This document shows, in pieces, positions 52,009-60,812 of a stretch of DNA of 64,000 nt; the first letter of the stretch is position 1; each line of letters opens with the position of its first letter. This stretch comes from Roseinatronobacter bogoriensis DSM 18756 (lineage in GTDB: Bacteria > Pseudomonadota > Alphaproteobacteria > Rhodobacterales > Rhodobacteraceae): assembly GCF_004366635.1 (NCBI RefSeq), contig NZ_SORN01000001.1:74338-138337 (forward strand), given 5' to 3'. A program made the translations under genes and the position numbers. The notes under the pieces were generated by a model, which was not told where the DNA came from, did not search any database, and saw nothing but the letters and a program-made list of their open reading frames with translations.

Positions 52009-52033
52009 GGTTGCGCAAGATTGTTGCGCAACC
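52009..52033. promoter_or_regulatory. Inverted repeat between phaA and phaB
   Basis: GGTTGCGCAA at 52009-52018 and TTGCGCAACC at 52024-52033 form a perfect 10-bp stem over five bases, and each arm contains the self-palindrome TTGCGCAA. Six T residues follow on the plus strand only, so it is not a typical terminator for the leftward pha genes. It could be an mRNA hairpin or a double operator, for example for a PHB regulator such as PhaR. Both roles are inference. Confidence 0.5.
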
Positions 52034-52041
52034 TTTTTTGC

Positions 52042-53214
52042 TTAGCGTTCCAGACACATGGCGACACCCATGCCGCCACCAATGCACAGCGTTGCCAGGC
52101 CCTTCTTGGCATCGCGGCGCTGCATTTCGAACAGAAGCGTGTTCAGGATGCGGCAACCAGAGGCGCCGATAGGGTGCCCGATTGCAATGGCGCCGCCATT
52201 CACATTGACCTTGTCCACATCCCAGCCCATTTCCTTGTTCACGGCACAGGCCTGCGCGGCAAAGGCTTCATTGGCCTCGATCAGGTCCAGATCTTCTGGC
52301 GTCCAGCCAGCCTTGGCCAGCGCCTTGCGGCTGGCATTGACCGGCCCAACCCCCATGATCGCGGGGTCCAGCCCGGCCGTGGCGTAGCTTGCAATGCGTG
52401 CCAGCGGGGTCAGACCGCGCTTCTCAGCCTCTTGCGCGCTCATCAGCATGACGGCGGCGGCACCATCATTCAGCCCCGAAGCATTGGCGGCAGTAACCGA
52501 CCCATCCTTGGTAAAGGCGGGGCGCAGCTTTTGCATGGCTTCCATCGTTGCGCCGTGGCGGATGTATTCATCCTGATCCACCACAATGTCGCCCTTGCGG
52601 GTCTTGACGGTAAAGGCCGCTATCTCATCCGCAAACTTACCGGATTTCTGGGCGGCTTCGGCCTTGTTCTGGCTGGCCACGGCGAATGTGTCCTGCTCTT
52701 CGCGGGTGATCTGCCATTTCTCGGCAACATTCTCGGCAGTCTGGCCCATATGGTAGCCGTTGAACGCATCCCACAACCCGTCACGGATCATGGTGTCGAT
52801 CAGCTTCATGTCGCCCATCTTCTGGCCGGTGCGCATCAGGGCGGCGTGCTGACTCATGGACATATTCTCTTGCCCGCCCGCCAGAACGATCTCTGCATCG
52901 CCCAACTGGATATGCTGTGCGCCAAGTGCGACGGCACGCAGTCCGGACCCGCACACCTGATTGATCGACCATGCCGCAGACTCAATCGGCAGGCCCGCAT
53001 TGACATGCGCCTGACGCGCGGGGTTCTGCCCCTGACCTGCGGTCAGAACCTGCCCCAGGATGGTTTCAGACACCTCTGCCTTGTCCACGCCTGCCCGCTC
53101 GACCACAGCCTGAAGGACAGCTGCGCCCAGATCATGGGCGGGGGTGTTTGCAAATGAACCGCCAAACGAACCGACGGCCGTTCGTGCCGCGGAAACGATA
53201 ACAACATTGGTCAT
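52042..53214 (-). CDS. phaA: Acetyl-CoA acetyltransferase (beta-ketothiolase)
   Basis: Protein of 390 residues, thiolase II. The acylated Cys is in AAWSINQVCGSGLRAVALGA (about residue 89); the C-terminal active-site blocks are NVNGGAIAIGHPIGASGCRI and LCIGGGMGVAMCLER. It condenses two acetyl-CoA to acetoacetyl-CoA, the substrate of PhaB. The ribosome site GGAGATC precedes the ATG. The PHB synthase gene is not in the window. Confidence 0.96.
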   Translation of the reverse strand: MTNVVIVSAARTAVGSFGGSFANTPAHDLGAAVLQAVVERAGVDKAEVSETILGQVLTAGQGQNPARQAHVNAGLPIESAAWSINQVCGSGLRAVALGAQHIQLGDAEIVLAGGQENMSMSQHAALMRTGQKMGDMKLIDTMIRDGLWDAFNGYHMGQTAENVAEKWQITREEQDTFAVASQNKAEAAQKSGKFADEIAAFTVKTRKGDIVVDQDEYIRHGATMEAMQKLRPAFTKDGSVTAANASGLNDGAAAVMLMSAQEAEKRGLTPLARIASYATAGLDPAIMGVGPVNASRKALAKAGWTPEDLDLIEANEAFAAQACAVNKEMGWDVDKVNVNGGAIAIGHPIGASGCRILNTLLFEMQRRDAKKGLATLCIGGGMGVAMCLER

Positions 53215-53493
53215 GTGATCTCCTCTCTCTATTTCCCGGTATTCTGACCAACGCGGACATCGCGCCCATCAGACGATTGTATTCCCCGATGTTTGTAACA
53301 GGATGCAGACACAGTGCAACGGCGCTGCGCCGAATGCTGGCGCAAACGCCCGCAATGGCGAATTCCCGCAAGCTCTTAGCTTTGGATCAAGGGGCCTTTG
53401 TTCGACTGTGGGTCACAGTTTGTTTCCGGGAATCCTGTTCGCAGGCATGGACATCGCGCCCTTCAACAATTAAAAAAGTGTGAAAGGAGTGAC

Positions 53494-53820
53494 ATGGAAC
53501 GTCAGCTTGCAAAATATCATCTGGGGCAGATCGTGCGCCATAAAAAGCACCCGTTTCGCGGGGTGATTTTTGATGTCGACCCCAAATTTGCGAATACCGA
53601 AGAATGGTATCATTCAATCCCGGAAGAAGCGCGGCCTCGCAGGGACCAGCCATTTTATCATCTTCTGGCAGAGAATGATGAAAGCTTCTATGTCGCCTAT
53701 GTGTCCGAGCAGAATCTTGTTCCCGATGAGTCGGGTGAGCCGGTAGAGCACCCCGACCTGAGCGAGATATTTGGCGAATTCCACAATGGCCATTACCCGC
53801 TGCAAATCCATATGAACTGA
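53494..53820 (+). CDS. hspQ: Heat shock protein HspQ (hemimethylated DNA-binding YccV-like)
   Basis: Protein of 108 residues from the ATG at 53494 with GAAAGGAG upstream; the frame extends 32 codons further without a good start. The YccV-like domain is clear: YHLGQIVRHKKHPFRGVIFD, VDPKFANTEEWYHSI, and PFYHLLAENDESFYVAYVSE. In E. coli HspQ is heat-induced and influences DnaA stability and Lon specificity. It diverges from phaA, and 53215-53493 holds their promoters; nothing specific was recognised there. Confidence 0.93.
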   Translation: MERQLAKYHLGQIVRHKKHPFRGVIFDVDPKFANTEEWYHSIPEEARPRRDQPFYHLLAENDESFYVAYVSEQNLVPDESGEPVEHPDLSEIFGEFHNGHYPLQIHMN

Positions 53821-53887
53821 CCAGCCATCTGGCGTGGTGCACGAGTGTTTGCCGTCAGGCATACGATACCCGACGACAGCTTGGAGA

Positions 53888-54108
53888 GGGCGTTGCGGAC
53901 GGTGGATGGTTTCGACAAGCCGCGCAGCGACGGGCCGCGGTGCGGCGATCCAAGGTTGAATCTGTAGCGCTTTATGCTGGCCAAGTCCCTGCGAGATCTG
54001 ATCTGAGCGCTTGGGGCAGCCCAAACGCCGTGCCGTGGGTGCGGCCCGGCGATGCGCGGCGGCCTTCGGCCTTGACTCCGCGCAACCGAATGAAGCCAAA
54101 GTCCCGCA
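53888..54108 (-). repeat. Dispersed 221-bp repeat, copy 2 (inverted relative to copy 1)
   Basis: Reverse complement of 40408-40628 with no indel and about 11 mismatches, clustered mainly in the middle third (around the CAGATC segment). It lies in the 570-base gap between hspQ and the dihaem cytochrome gene. The remainder of that gap, 54109-54392, has no gene or motif that I recognise. Inverted copies 13 kb apart could mediate inversion of the segment between them. Confidence 0.88.
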
Positions 54109-54392
54109 TAGCCGCCCCTCGTGAAAGCATCGCAGAGGGCGCGGGAAACATTCGTCAGGTGGCGAACACCAGCTGCTGCATTGAAGGCTGTCGTCGCTTG
54201 GCACAAGACGCCGTGCGATAGCACCGAGGGTTTGGGCGCGCAGCGTCGTGTCGAAGGGGCGGCCTGGCGACTTGCAGCGACCTTTTTCTGCAACCAAGAC
54301 AAGAACGCATTCGTAATTTGGCCCCGCTGTCTGAATGCAAGGGCCGCGGCTTTTGTTGGCGTGCTGATGCATGTCCTGTGTCAGGATGACTG

Positions 54393-55829
54393 TCACAGCG
54401 TTTTCAGGTATTCCAACAGCGCCTGCCGCTGTGTGTCGCTGAGCCGGTCAGCGAATGTATGGCCTGAATTCCCATAGCCGGGGCGTGTGGTGTCATAAAC
54501 CCGCGCCCTCTCTGTGCCTGCGGGGACAGAATCCTTGCCTGCCTCCAGGGTTTCACTGCGCCAGCCCATCGCCTCGGGGTCGTAGTCCTGTGGTGTGACA
54601 TGCCGCCAGAAGGTGGGGCGCAACCGGCTGTCCAGAAGTGCCGCGAGGTTGGGGACCGATCCGTTATGCAGATAGGGCGCTGCGGCCCATATCCCGTCCA
54701 GCGGGGGCGCGATATAGCCTTCGGCGGGGGCTGCACGCACTGTGCCCCCATGAGGGGAGCGATCTACCCAGTCATAAAAGCGGTCAAGGCTGCCATCGGT
54801 CATGGTTTGCGCATAAAGCGGGTCTGTGCCGATTTCATCCAGCGGGACAATGCGGTTGGGGTAGCTGTGTGTGTCGCCATAGGTGCCGTGACAACTGGCA
54901 CATTCCGACATGAACAGGTCTTGCCCCTGCGCGGCCAGTTGCCGGTCGATCGGATAGGGATAGGCGGGCGGTGTCAGGTCAGCCAGATAGGCGCGAATGT
55001 CAGGCGCATAGCTGTCAATCTCGGCCAGTTCCTCGACGCTATCTGCGCAGAGCATTGATGCGAAAATCATGTAGCGCGAATGATCCCCGCGCCCGATTGT
55101 GGTGTAGAACATCGCATTTTTCTTGCCCATCCACCACCAAGGCGGGGTGCGCAGCGGAACAGGTGTGTTCTGGGGCGGGTCGAGCAGCGGGTCTTGCGAC
55201 CACTCCATCGTGCGCGCATCACGATGCGCCATCAAGGCCCAGCTCAGATTGGTGGCGGGGTTCATTCCAATCGTGCTGGTCTGGATATAGGGCGCGATCC
55301 CGTCAATCCGGTCTGCCCAAAGCTGCCAGGCCGCGCTTTCGTCTGGTCCCTGCACATAGCGGCCAACCTGCGTGACAAGCTGGCGCGGGTCAGTGGTGAA
55401 ATCGGCAAAAGCATCGCCCAGCCCGACAACAACCTCATCCCCGATGCGCCCGGCGTGGCAGACCAGACAGTTATTCGAAACTACCTCGACGCCCGCATCA
55501 TTGACATGCGCTGTCAGGAAATATGGCAGTTCAGCATTGCGCCCGGTGCGGCCCGGCAGCAGCATTGCAGGGTCGGTTTCGGGAGCAATGCGGCGATAAG
55601 CAGAATAAGGCATGCCGCAACTGACATAGGGCTGATTGACCAGCGCCGTGTACCCGGCCTGTGGATCACCCGCGCGCTGGGGGGACTCTGCCACCCGCCC
55701 GGTTGGAGAACGGGACCTGTCGGGGTCCGGGCCAAAAGGTAGCGGCAGGCCGGCCAGCGCCCACAGTCCTGCGGCCAGACCGCCCGCGAGTAGCGCCGAC
55801 ACTGTGTAAACAAGGGGTTTGCGTGTCAT
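54393..55829 (-). CDS. RoxA-like dihaem c-type cytochrome
   Basis: Protein of 478 residues. A single N-terminal helix (PLVYTVSALLAGGLAAGLWA) acts as signal or anchor. Two haem sites are present: VSNNCLVCHAGRIGD near residue 120 and MSECASCHGTYGD near residue 310. NQPYVSCGMPYSAYRRI and the overall spacing resemble RoxA-type dihaem cytochromes, relatives of bacterial cytochrome c peroxidases that act in the periplasm. Substrate is unknown; RoxA itself cleaves polyisoprene with oxygen, but most homologues are uncharacterised. It is coupled to the CrtC-like gene by a four-base overlap. Confidence 0.8.
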   Translation of the reverse strand: MTRKPLVYTVSALLAGGLAAGLWALAGLPLPFGPDPDRSRSPTGRVAESPQRAGDPQAGYTALVNQPYVSCGMPYSAYRRIAPETDPAMLLPGRTGRNAELPYFLTAHVNDAGVEVVSNNCLVCHAGRIGDEVVVGLGDAFADFTTDPRQLVTQVGRYVQGPDESAAWQLWADRIDGIAPYIQTSTIGMNPATNLSWALMAHRDARTMEWSQDPLLDPPQNTPVPLRTPPWWWMGKKNAMFYTTIGRGDHSRYMIFASMLCADSVEELAEIDSYAPDIRAYLADLTPPAYPYPIDRQLAAQGQDLFMSECASCHGTYGDTHSYPNRIVPLDEIGTDPLYAQTMTDGSLDRFYDWVDRSPHGGTVRAAPAEGYIAPPLDGIWAAAPYLHNGSVPNLAALLDSRLRPTFWRHVTPQDYDPEAMGWRSETLEAGKDSVPAGTERARVYDTTRPGYGNSGHTFADRLSDTQRQALLEYLKTL

Positions 55830-56959
55830 GGCTGCCTTTCTCCCGAAAGCTGCAAGATACCTGTCCCACGTACTGGCCGCCCGTCCAACTGGCCTTCAGC
55901 ATGAACCAACCCTGACCAGATGAGTGGCGTGAATGCGTGCTCTTGCGTGTCAGAGACGGCGGTAACTTGCAATTCCAGCGCGTCATCCAGCTTGATCGCC
56001 CATACCACCGGCCATTCGATCTGTGCACCTTGCCACAGTCGCGGAAATGAAACCTGCGACATTTCGCCCCCAAGTGGACGTGGTGATCCATCCGCCGCGA
56101 TCAGGGCTGCATCCACGGTGGGCGCGCCCCGCCCGTCACTGCGTTGCGATACAATAACTGACAGATCGTCACCATTATCGAGATGCAGCAGCAGCCTGTC
56201 AGAAAAGACGGGGCCAGCCCCCGGCAAGGGCAATTCGCCCCATGCATGTTCGAACCATGCCGTTCCTGTAACTGGCTGTCCGACCCCGGCCATGTCGAAT
56301 GTCCCCGTCACATCCAGCCGGGTAAAGGCATATCCGCGAAACGGGGCGTCGCTGCCCTCTGGGCTGATCGGTGTTTTGCCGGGTTGCAGGTCCAGCGTGA
56401 CGGCAAAATCATCAGCCGTCGCGGTGAATTGCCAGCTATCCGTCGGGCTGTCATCCGGGAAAGTAAGGGTCCAGTTGTCGAAATGTAACTGCTGCAACGC
56501 GTCATCAAACCCGGCCTGACCCGACAATCCACGTCCAAACCTTTCTTCGGCAATGCCTTGCGTTCCATCTGTCGCAATCAGATGCGCACGGTAAATGTCG
56601 CGCAATTCCCAGATGGATGGCGCTGTATCTGCATGGCTGCCGGGCGGTACCAACCCGATTCGAGTCATGGAAAACTGAACATTGACGGGTGTCCCCTCTG
56701 GTCCTTGCAGATGCGCGGAGATCAGCCACGCCTCGGATCGGGCAGAGGGGTGGGCTGCATGATCTTGTGGCCAGTCCAGTGGCCTTGCCTGTTCTGGCCG
56801 TTCGAACCCGTCTTGCGACAGGCTTGCCATGGCCTCCATCCAGTTAATCTGTGTTTGCGTGGTTTCTGGCCTTGTGTCAGATTGCAAGAACCACATCCCG
56901 GCGGCAAGGCTCGCGCAGACTGCGGCGATTGCTGCGGTCCATAGGCGTGGTCTGGTCAC
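55826..56959 (-). CDS. CrtC/AttH-like lipocalin-type protein
   Basis: Protein of 377 residues from a GTG at 56959, which has AGGAG nine bases upstream and is followed by a signal-anchor helix (RLWTAAIAAVCASLAAGMWF); an ATG at 57088 in the same frame lacks support. The body matches the CrtC/AttH fold: SEAWLISAHLQGPEGTPVNV, AWFEHAWGELPLPG, LLLHLDNGDDLSVIVSQR and the end VRGTGILQLSG. CrtC hydrates carotenoids, but the many AttH-like relatives are uncharacterised. It is the first gene of a two-gene unit with the dihaem cytochrome, so both are probably periplasmic partners. Confidence 0.78.
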   Translation of the reverse strand: MTRPRLWTAAIAAVCASLAAGMWFLQSDTRPETTQTQINWMEAMASLSQDGFERPEQARPLDWPQDHAAHPSARSEAWLISAHLQGPEGTPVNVQFSMTRIGLVPPGSHADTAPSIWELRDIYRAHLIATDGTQGIAEERFGRGLSGQAGFDDALQQLHFDNWTLTFPDDSPTDSWQFTATADDFAVTLDLQPGKTPISPEGSDAPFRGYAFTRLDVTGTFDMAGVGQPVTGTAWFEHAWGELPLPGAGPVFSDRLLLHLDNGDDLSVIVSQRSDGRGAPTVDAALIAADGSPRPLGGEMSQVSFPRLWQGAQIEWPVVWAIKLDDALELQVTAVSDTQEHAFTPLIWSGLVHAEGQLDGRPVRGTGILQLSGERQP

Positions 56960-57231
56960 TCTCGTTGCTCCTGTATCACGATCATCGCCCTTTGCAGGGT
57001 AAACTATTCCGTCGCGCTTCCAAACCAAGCCCGCCGCATTGCGAGTTTGCGCCTTGTAGCGCAGGGGGGAAATATGCCAAAGGCGCACAGATGCTGTCTG
57101 TGCCAGCGCTGAACAAGAGATACCAGACGCCCCGATGCCAAATGCAAAACCATGAATTTCGCTGAACCAACTTCGCCCGGCCGTGTTTCTTTGTTGTCCG
57201 GATTAAACCATTTGTGCCAAAAAGGGTCTTC

Positions 57232-58008
57232 ATGCAGCTGGATATTGACGTCGTTCTGGATTTTGACCTGACGCAGGGCGATGCGGCCCTGCTGATGATC
57301 GAGGCGGCCAAACAACACGGACAGCATATTCTTGGCAGTGCGCTAGACATTCGGGGCGCAGAACTGCGCAAACTGGGGGCCGTGGACCCGCTGGACCAAC
57401 GCATATTGGCGCGTGTTTCGAACAATCGCTTGCAGACGCGCTACGCGGCAAGCGTGAAGGTCACCCGCGCAGACAGAGCATTGGAGCAGCTTGCTGCGTC
57501 ACCAATGGACGCTTTGCCTGCCGAGGCTCTGCCCTATCTGCGCCCCTCTCGCTTTTGCCCCTCGGACATGTTCGGGCAAATTGTTTCAAAGAACTTCGCG
57601 CATCTGCACGGTGGGGCAATGGTCGCGGCAATGCGTGACTGGGTTGGTGCCGCGCTTTCCTATGTTCCGGGCAGTTCGGACGCGTCGACCAGTGCAATGG
57701 ACACATACAACGCGCGCGAAGGGGTCTGTCGGGATTATGCGCATCTGGTTTGCAGTTTCGCCCGCGCTGCCGGTATTCCGGCCCGCTATGTTTCGGGCTA
57801 TGGCCCCGATGTCACACCGCAGGATTTCCATGCCGTTGCCGAAGTTTGGCTGGAGGGGGGCTGGCATCTTGTAGATGCAACCGGGATGAGCACCCCAAAC
57901 ACTCTTATTGTGATCGGCGCTGGGCGGGACTGTGGTGATGTTGCATTCCTTGAAACCCAAAATCATGCAGAATTCCGCGAGTTGCGGGTCTGTGTGTCGC
58001 GCGCCTGA
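57232..58008 (+). CDS. Transglutaminase-like cysteine protease family protein
   Basis: Protein of 258 residues from the ATG at 57232, with AAAGGG six bases upstream (an ATG at 57214 is an alternative). The first 80 residues form the N-terminal beta-domain common in bacterial members. The catalytic triad is visible: Cys in NAREGVCRDYAHLVCSFARA, His in DFHAVAEVWLEGGW and Asp in HLVDATGMS. No signal peptide is seen, so it is likely cytoplasmic. Family members are peptidases or amide-bond isomerising enzymes; the substrate is unknown. Confidence 0.88.
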   Translation: MQLDIDVVLDFDLTQGDAALLMIEAAKQHGQHILGSALDIRGAELRKLGAVDPLDQRILARVSNNRLQTRYAASVKVTRADRALEQLAASPMDALPAEALPYLRPSRFCPSDMFGQIVSKNFAHLHGGAMVAAMRDWVGAALSYVPGSSDASTSAMDTYNAREGVCRDYAHLVCSFARAAGIPARYVSGYGPDVTPQDFHAVAEVWLEGGWHLVDATGMSTPNTLIVIGAGRDCGDVAFLETQNHAEFRELRVCVSRA

Positions 58009-58145
58009 CGGTGTTTGCATGTCCGGGCGAATCAAAATGCAACATTATTCCGCGTTATATCCGGCAGAGCGATACCATGAATTGACCTCGCCGCCTTTAC
58101 ATATCACAAGGGAGGTGCTGTCTGCGTCCGCGGGGAGAAGGTTTT

Positions 58146-59261
58146 TTGAATAAAAATATCTCAAGAAGGCATGTCATCAGCGGGATGGCTTTGTTTGTTG
58201 TTTCTGGGTGTAGCGTGGCGCGTGGTGCGCCGTCACAGCGCGAGGTTCTGGCGAATTCCAGTGCCGAAGGTGCCGATTTTGTTCTTGAAATCGTAGCGCG
58301 CGACAGGCTGCCTGCCTATAACGGATGGGGCAAGTCGAATGGCCGGTTGTCAACATCCTGGCCCTCAGGCGGGGCCGTTCCCACAGATCAGGTTCTTGCG
58401 CCTGGCGACCGGCTTAGCTTGCGTATCTGGGATGCAGAAGAAAGCTCTCTTATCGCGTCCGCTGACAGTCCGTTTGCCGATGTCGCAAATGTGCTTGTAT
58501 CGGCATCGGGCCGGGTAAGTTTGCCTTATATCGACGAGGTGCAGGTCGGGGGCCTTACGCTTGAGCAGGCGCGCTTGCGCATACAGTCGCAACTGACTGC
58601 GATTATCCCATCCGCGCAAGTGCAGGCCGAGGTTTCCCAAGGCAGGCGCAATTCAGCCCAGATGCTTGGCGGTGTTGCAAATCCCGGTGCCTATCCGTTG
58701 AATGAACGCAACTTGCCCCTGACCAGCCTGATAGCCGCTGCTGGCGGGATCAATCAGGCGCTTGTCAATCCTCAGGTGCAGATCACACGCGGCCAGCAGG
58801 TTTTTCGCCGCCCCCTTGGCTTTGTGTTGGACAGCCCCGCGCATGACCCCGCCATCCGTGGCGGGGACAGTGTGCTGATTGAAAGTGACCGGCGCACGTT
58901 CAAGGCATTGGGGGCCGCGCAGCGCGAAGAAATAATCGGCTTCGATGCAGAAGATGTCAGTGCATTGCGTGCCATTTCCCTGATGGGGGGGATCGCAGAT
59001 ACGCGCGCTGATCCGCGCGGCATTCTTGTGTTGCGTCGCTATACCGAAGCAGAGGTTGCCCGCGCCGGGGGGGCACCAAATACGCGTGTTGTGTTCAGTT
59101 TCGATCTGACAAAGGCCGACGGGATGTTCAGCGCCGACGAATTCCTGATTGCGGATGGGGATATCGTCCTTGCTACGCAGGCCCCTGCGGTAACCACGCA
59201 ACGTGTCCTTACGCTGTTCGGTGCAATTCTTGGCTTCGGCCGCGCAGTTGGAGCGCCGTGA
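58146..59261 (+). CDS. Polysaccharide export lipoprotein (Wza/Poly_export, SLBB)
   Basis: Protein of 371 residues starting at TTG, with GGAGAAGG upstream. A lipoprotein signal ends in the lipobox VVSGC near residue 22. The Poly_export domain begins LAPGDRLSLRIWDAEESSLI and includes VSASGRVSLPYIDEVQVGGL; two SLBB-type domains follow (QMLGGVANPGAYPLNERNLP; REEIIGFDAEDVSALRAISL). It should form the outer-membrane/periplasmic channel for an exopolysaccharide or capsule. Its stop overlaps the next gene by four bases. Confidence 0.9.
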   Translation: MNKNISRRHVISGMALFVVSGCSVARGAPSQREVLANSSAEGADFVLEIVARDRLPAYNGWGKSNGRLSTSWPSGGAVPTDQVLAPGDRLSLRIWDAEESSLIASADSPFADVANVLVSASGRVSLPYIDEVQVGGLTLEQARLRIQSQLTAIIPSAQVQAEVSQGRRNSAQMLGGVANPGAYPLNERNLPLTSLIAAAGGINQALVNPQVQITRGQQVFRRPLGFVLDSPAHDPAIRGGDSVLIESDRRTFKALGAAQREEIIGFDAEDVSALRAISLMGGIADTRADPRGILVLRRYTEAEVARAGGAPNTRVVFSFDLTKADGMFSADEFLIADGDIVLATQAPAVTTQRVLTLFGAILGFGRAVGAP

Positions 59262-60103
59262 CGGCCGCTCGGGTCCTTATCCTTGGGGCAAGCGGGCGCT
59301 TGGGGGGAATGCTGCGCCGTCACTGGATCGAGGGGCAGGGCCAGCCGTTGTGGCAGTTTCGCAGCAATCCGCCGCGTTCCGTGCCGTATGGTTCGGTGCA
59401 TGTGTTCAATCCGCTGTCAGACCTGCCAGAATGTGGCCCCGTCGATGCTGTGGTGAGCCTTGCAGGGATCGTGCCGGGAAAGGTGGCGGCGCTCTCAATG
59501 AATATTGCGCTGGGGCTTGCTGCTATAAAGTGTGCAAGGGCGCTTGGCGCAAAGCATGTCTTTCTGTCATCCTCGGCTGCGGTTTATGGCGCATCAGACA
59601 GCCCGCTGCACGAAGATGGCGCAGCCACCCCCGCGAGTGCCTACGGCCAAGCAAAGCTTGATATGGAGGATGCTGCACTAGGTCTGGCCGCCCGATATGG
59701 GGTTGGTGTGACCGCATTGCGTATCGGCAATGTTGCAGGCGCTGACGCGCTGCTTGGGCGGCAGCGTAGCAGATACACCCTTGATCAATTCGCTGATGGG
59801 CGTGGGCCGGTTCGGTCCTATATCGGCCCGAAAGAGTTCACCCGCCTTTTGCAGGCACTGTCATCTCTCGCCTGCTGCGGTGCAGATATACCAACCAGGC
59901 TTAACCTTGCGCTACCCGGCGCTGTTGAAATGGCGGATCTGTGCCGCCAGGCTGCGCTCCCCTTTGACTGGCATCCAGCACCTGCGCATGCATTGCAATC
60001 GGTGGTGCTGGATATGACGCGGCTGGCAGACCTGCTGCCACTGTCCCCGGCGGACCCTGCTGCGATTGTCGCTGATTGGCGCGCAGACAGGAGGTCTGCG
60101 TGA
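59258..60103 (+). CDS. NAD-dependent epimerase/dehydratase family protein
   Basis: Protein of 281 residues, GTG start overlapping the export gene. The extended-SDR motif is RVLILGASGRLGGMLRRHWI, with VVSLAGIVPGKVAALSMNIA, and the catalytic Tyr-x-x-x-Lys in SAYGQAKLDME. It probably modifies a nucleotide sugar for the exopolysaccharide. The exact reaction cannot be assigned. It is coupled to the sugar transferase gene downstream by a four-base overlap. Confidence 0.88.
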   Translation: MTAARVLILGASGRLGGMLRRHWIEGQGQPLWQFRSNPPRSVPYGSVHVFNPLSDLPECGPVDAVVSLAGIVPGKVAALSMNIALGLAAIKCARALGAKHVFLSSSAAVYGASDSPLHEDGAATPASAYGQAKLDMEDAALGLAARYGVGVTALRIGNVAGADALLGRQRSRYTLDQFADGRGPVRSYIGPKEFTRLLQALSSLACCGADIPTRLNLALPGAVEMADLCRQAALPFDWHPAPAHALQSVVLDMTRLADLLPLSPADPAAIVADWRADRRSA

Positions 60104-60768
60104 CAAGGTCAAAACGGCAATTCGATCTGTTCCTTGCAACCCTGCTGGTGCCACTGATCCTGCCTTTGCTGGGTGTGCTTGCCCTATTGCTCTGGGTGGT
60201 TCAGGGGCGCCCGGTTTTTTTCGGTGGTGAACGTATGCGCAGTAGCACTCAGGCGTTCACGTTATGGAAATTGCGCAGCATGTCGATGGTCGCGTCGGAT
60301 AGCGGTGTTTCTGGCGGTGACAAGCTGGCGCGGATAACGCCGATGGGCCGCATTCTGCGCCGCTCGCGCATGGATGAATTGCCACAGTTATTCAACATCT
60401 TTCGTGGCGATGTCAGCTTCGTGGGGCCGCGCCCGCCTTTGCGCCTTTATGTTGAACGCTTTCCGGAAATCTATGATCAGGTTTTACGCGTGCCGCCGGG
60501 CATAACCGGCTTGGCAAGTCTTGTATTTGCGGCTCATGAGGAACGGCTATTGACGCGCAGCACATCGGCCGAAGCCACGGATGCGATCTATGCGCGGATA
60601 TGTGTGCCACGCAAAGCCAGACTCGATCTGATTTATCAGCGCCATCAAAGCCTCGGCTTTGATCTGTGGTTGATCTTCCTGACCGGCGCGCGGGTGCTTG
60701 GATTCGTGCGGGGGCGCAGGCTGCCACGGGGGTGGCGGATCGGATCATCGCCCGCCCGCCGAAAGTGA
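60100..60768 (+). CDS. Bacterial sugar transferase (undecaprenyl-phosphate glycosyl-1-phosphate transferase type)
   Basis: Protein of 222 residues from a GTG at 60100 that overlaps the previous stop. One N-terminal helix (FLATLLVPLILPLLGVLALL) is followed by the cytoplasmic catalytic domain: FTLWKLRSMSMVASD, ARITPMGRILRRSRMDELPQ, LFNIFRGDVSFVGPRPPLRL, and PGITGLASL. This ExoY/WcaJ/PglC-type core transfers a sugar phosphate to undecaprenyl phosphate, the first step of glycan assembly. The 222 residues match the short ExoY-like form without the extra N-terminal helices of WbaP. Confidence 0.93.
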   Translation: MTRSKRQFDLFLATLLVPLILPLLGVLALLLWVVQGRPVFFGGERMRSSTQAFTLWKLRSMSMVASDSGVSGGDKLARITPMGRILRRSRMDELPQLFNIFRGDVSFVGPRPPLRLYVERFPEIYDQVLRVPPGITGLASLVFAAHEERLLTRSTSAEATDAIYARICVPRKARLDLIYQRHQSLGFDLWLIFLTGARVLGFVRGRRLPRGWRIGSSPARRK

Positions 60769-60769
60769 A

Positions 60770-60791
60770 CAGGGCCCCAAAAGGGGCCCTG
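60770..60791. terminator. Hairpin between convergent genes
   Basis: CAGGGCCCC at 60770-60778 and GGGGCCCTG at 60783-60791 form a perfect 9-bp GC-rich stem with the loop AAAA. It lies two bases after the sugar transferase stop and 22 bases from the end of the convergent cadherin-Hint gene. It is probably a bidirectional terminator, though the T-tract is poor. Confidence 0.75.
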
Positions 60792-60812
60792 CACGATTGT
60801 TGCTTCACACTG

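Noticed and set aside
53614..54396. 260-codon minus-strand open frame across repeat copy 2 and hspQ
   Set aside because: It covers hspQ in antisense and the dispersed repeat; the shared peptide with the frame at 40417 reflects the DNA repeat and not a protein family.
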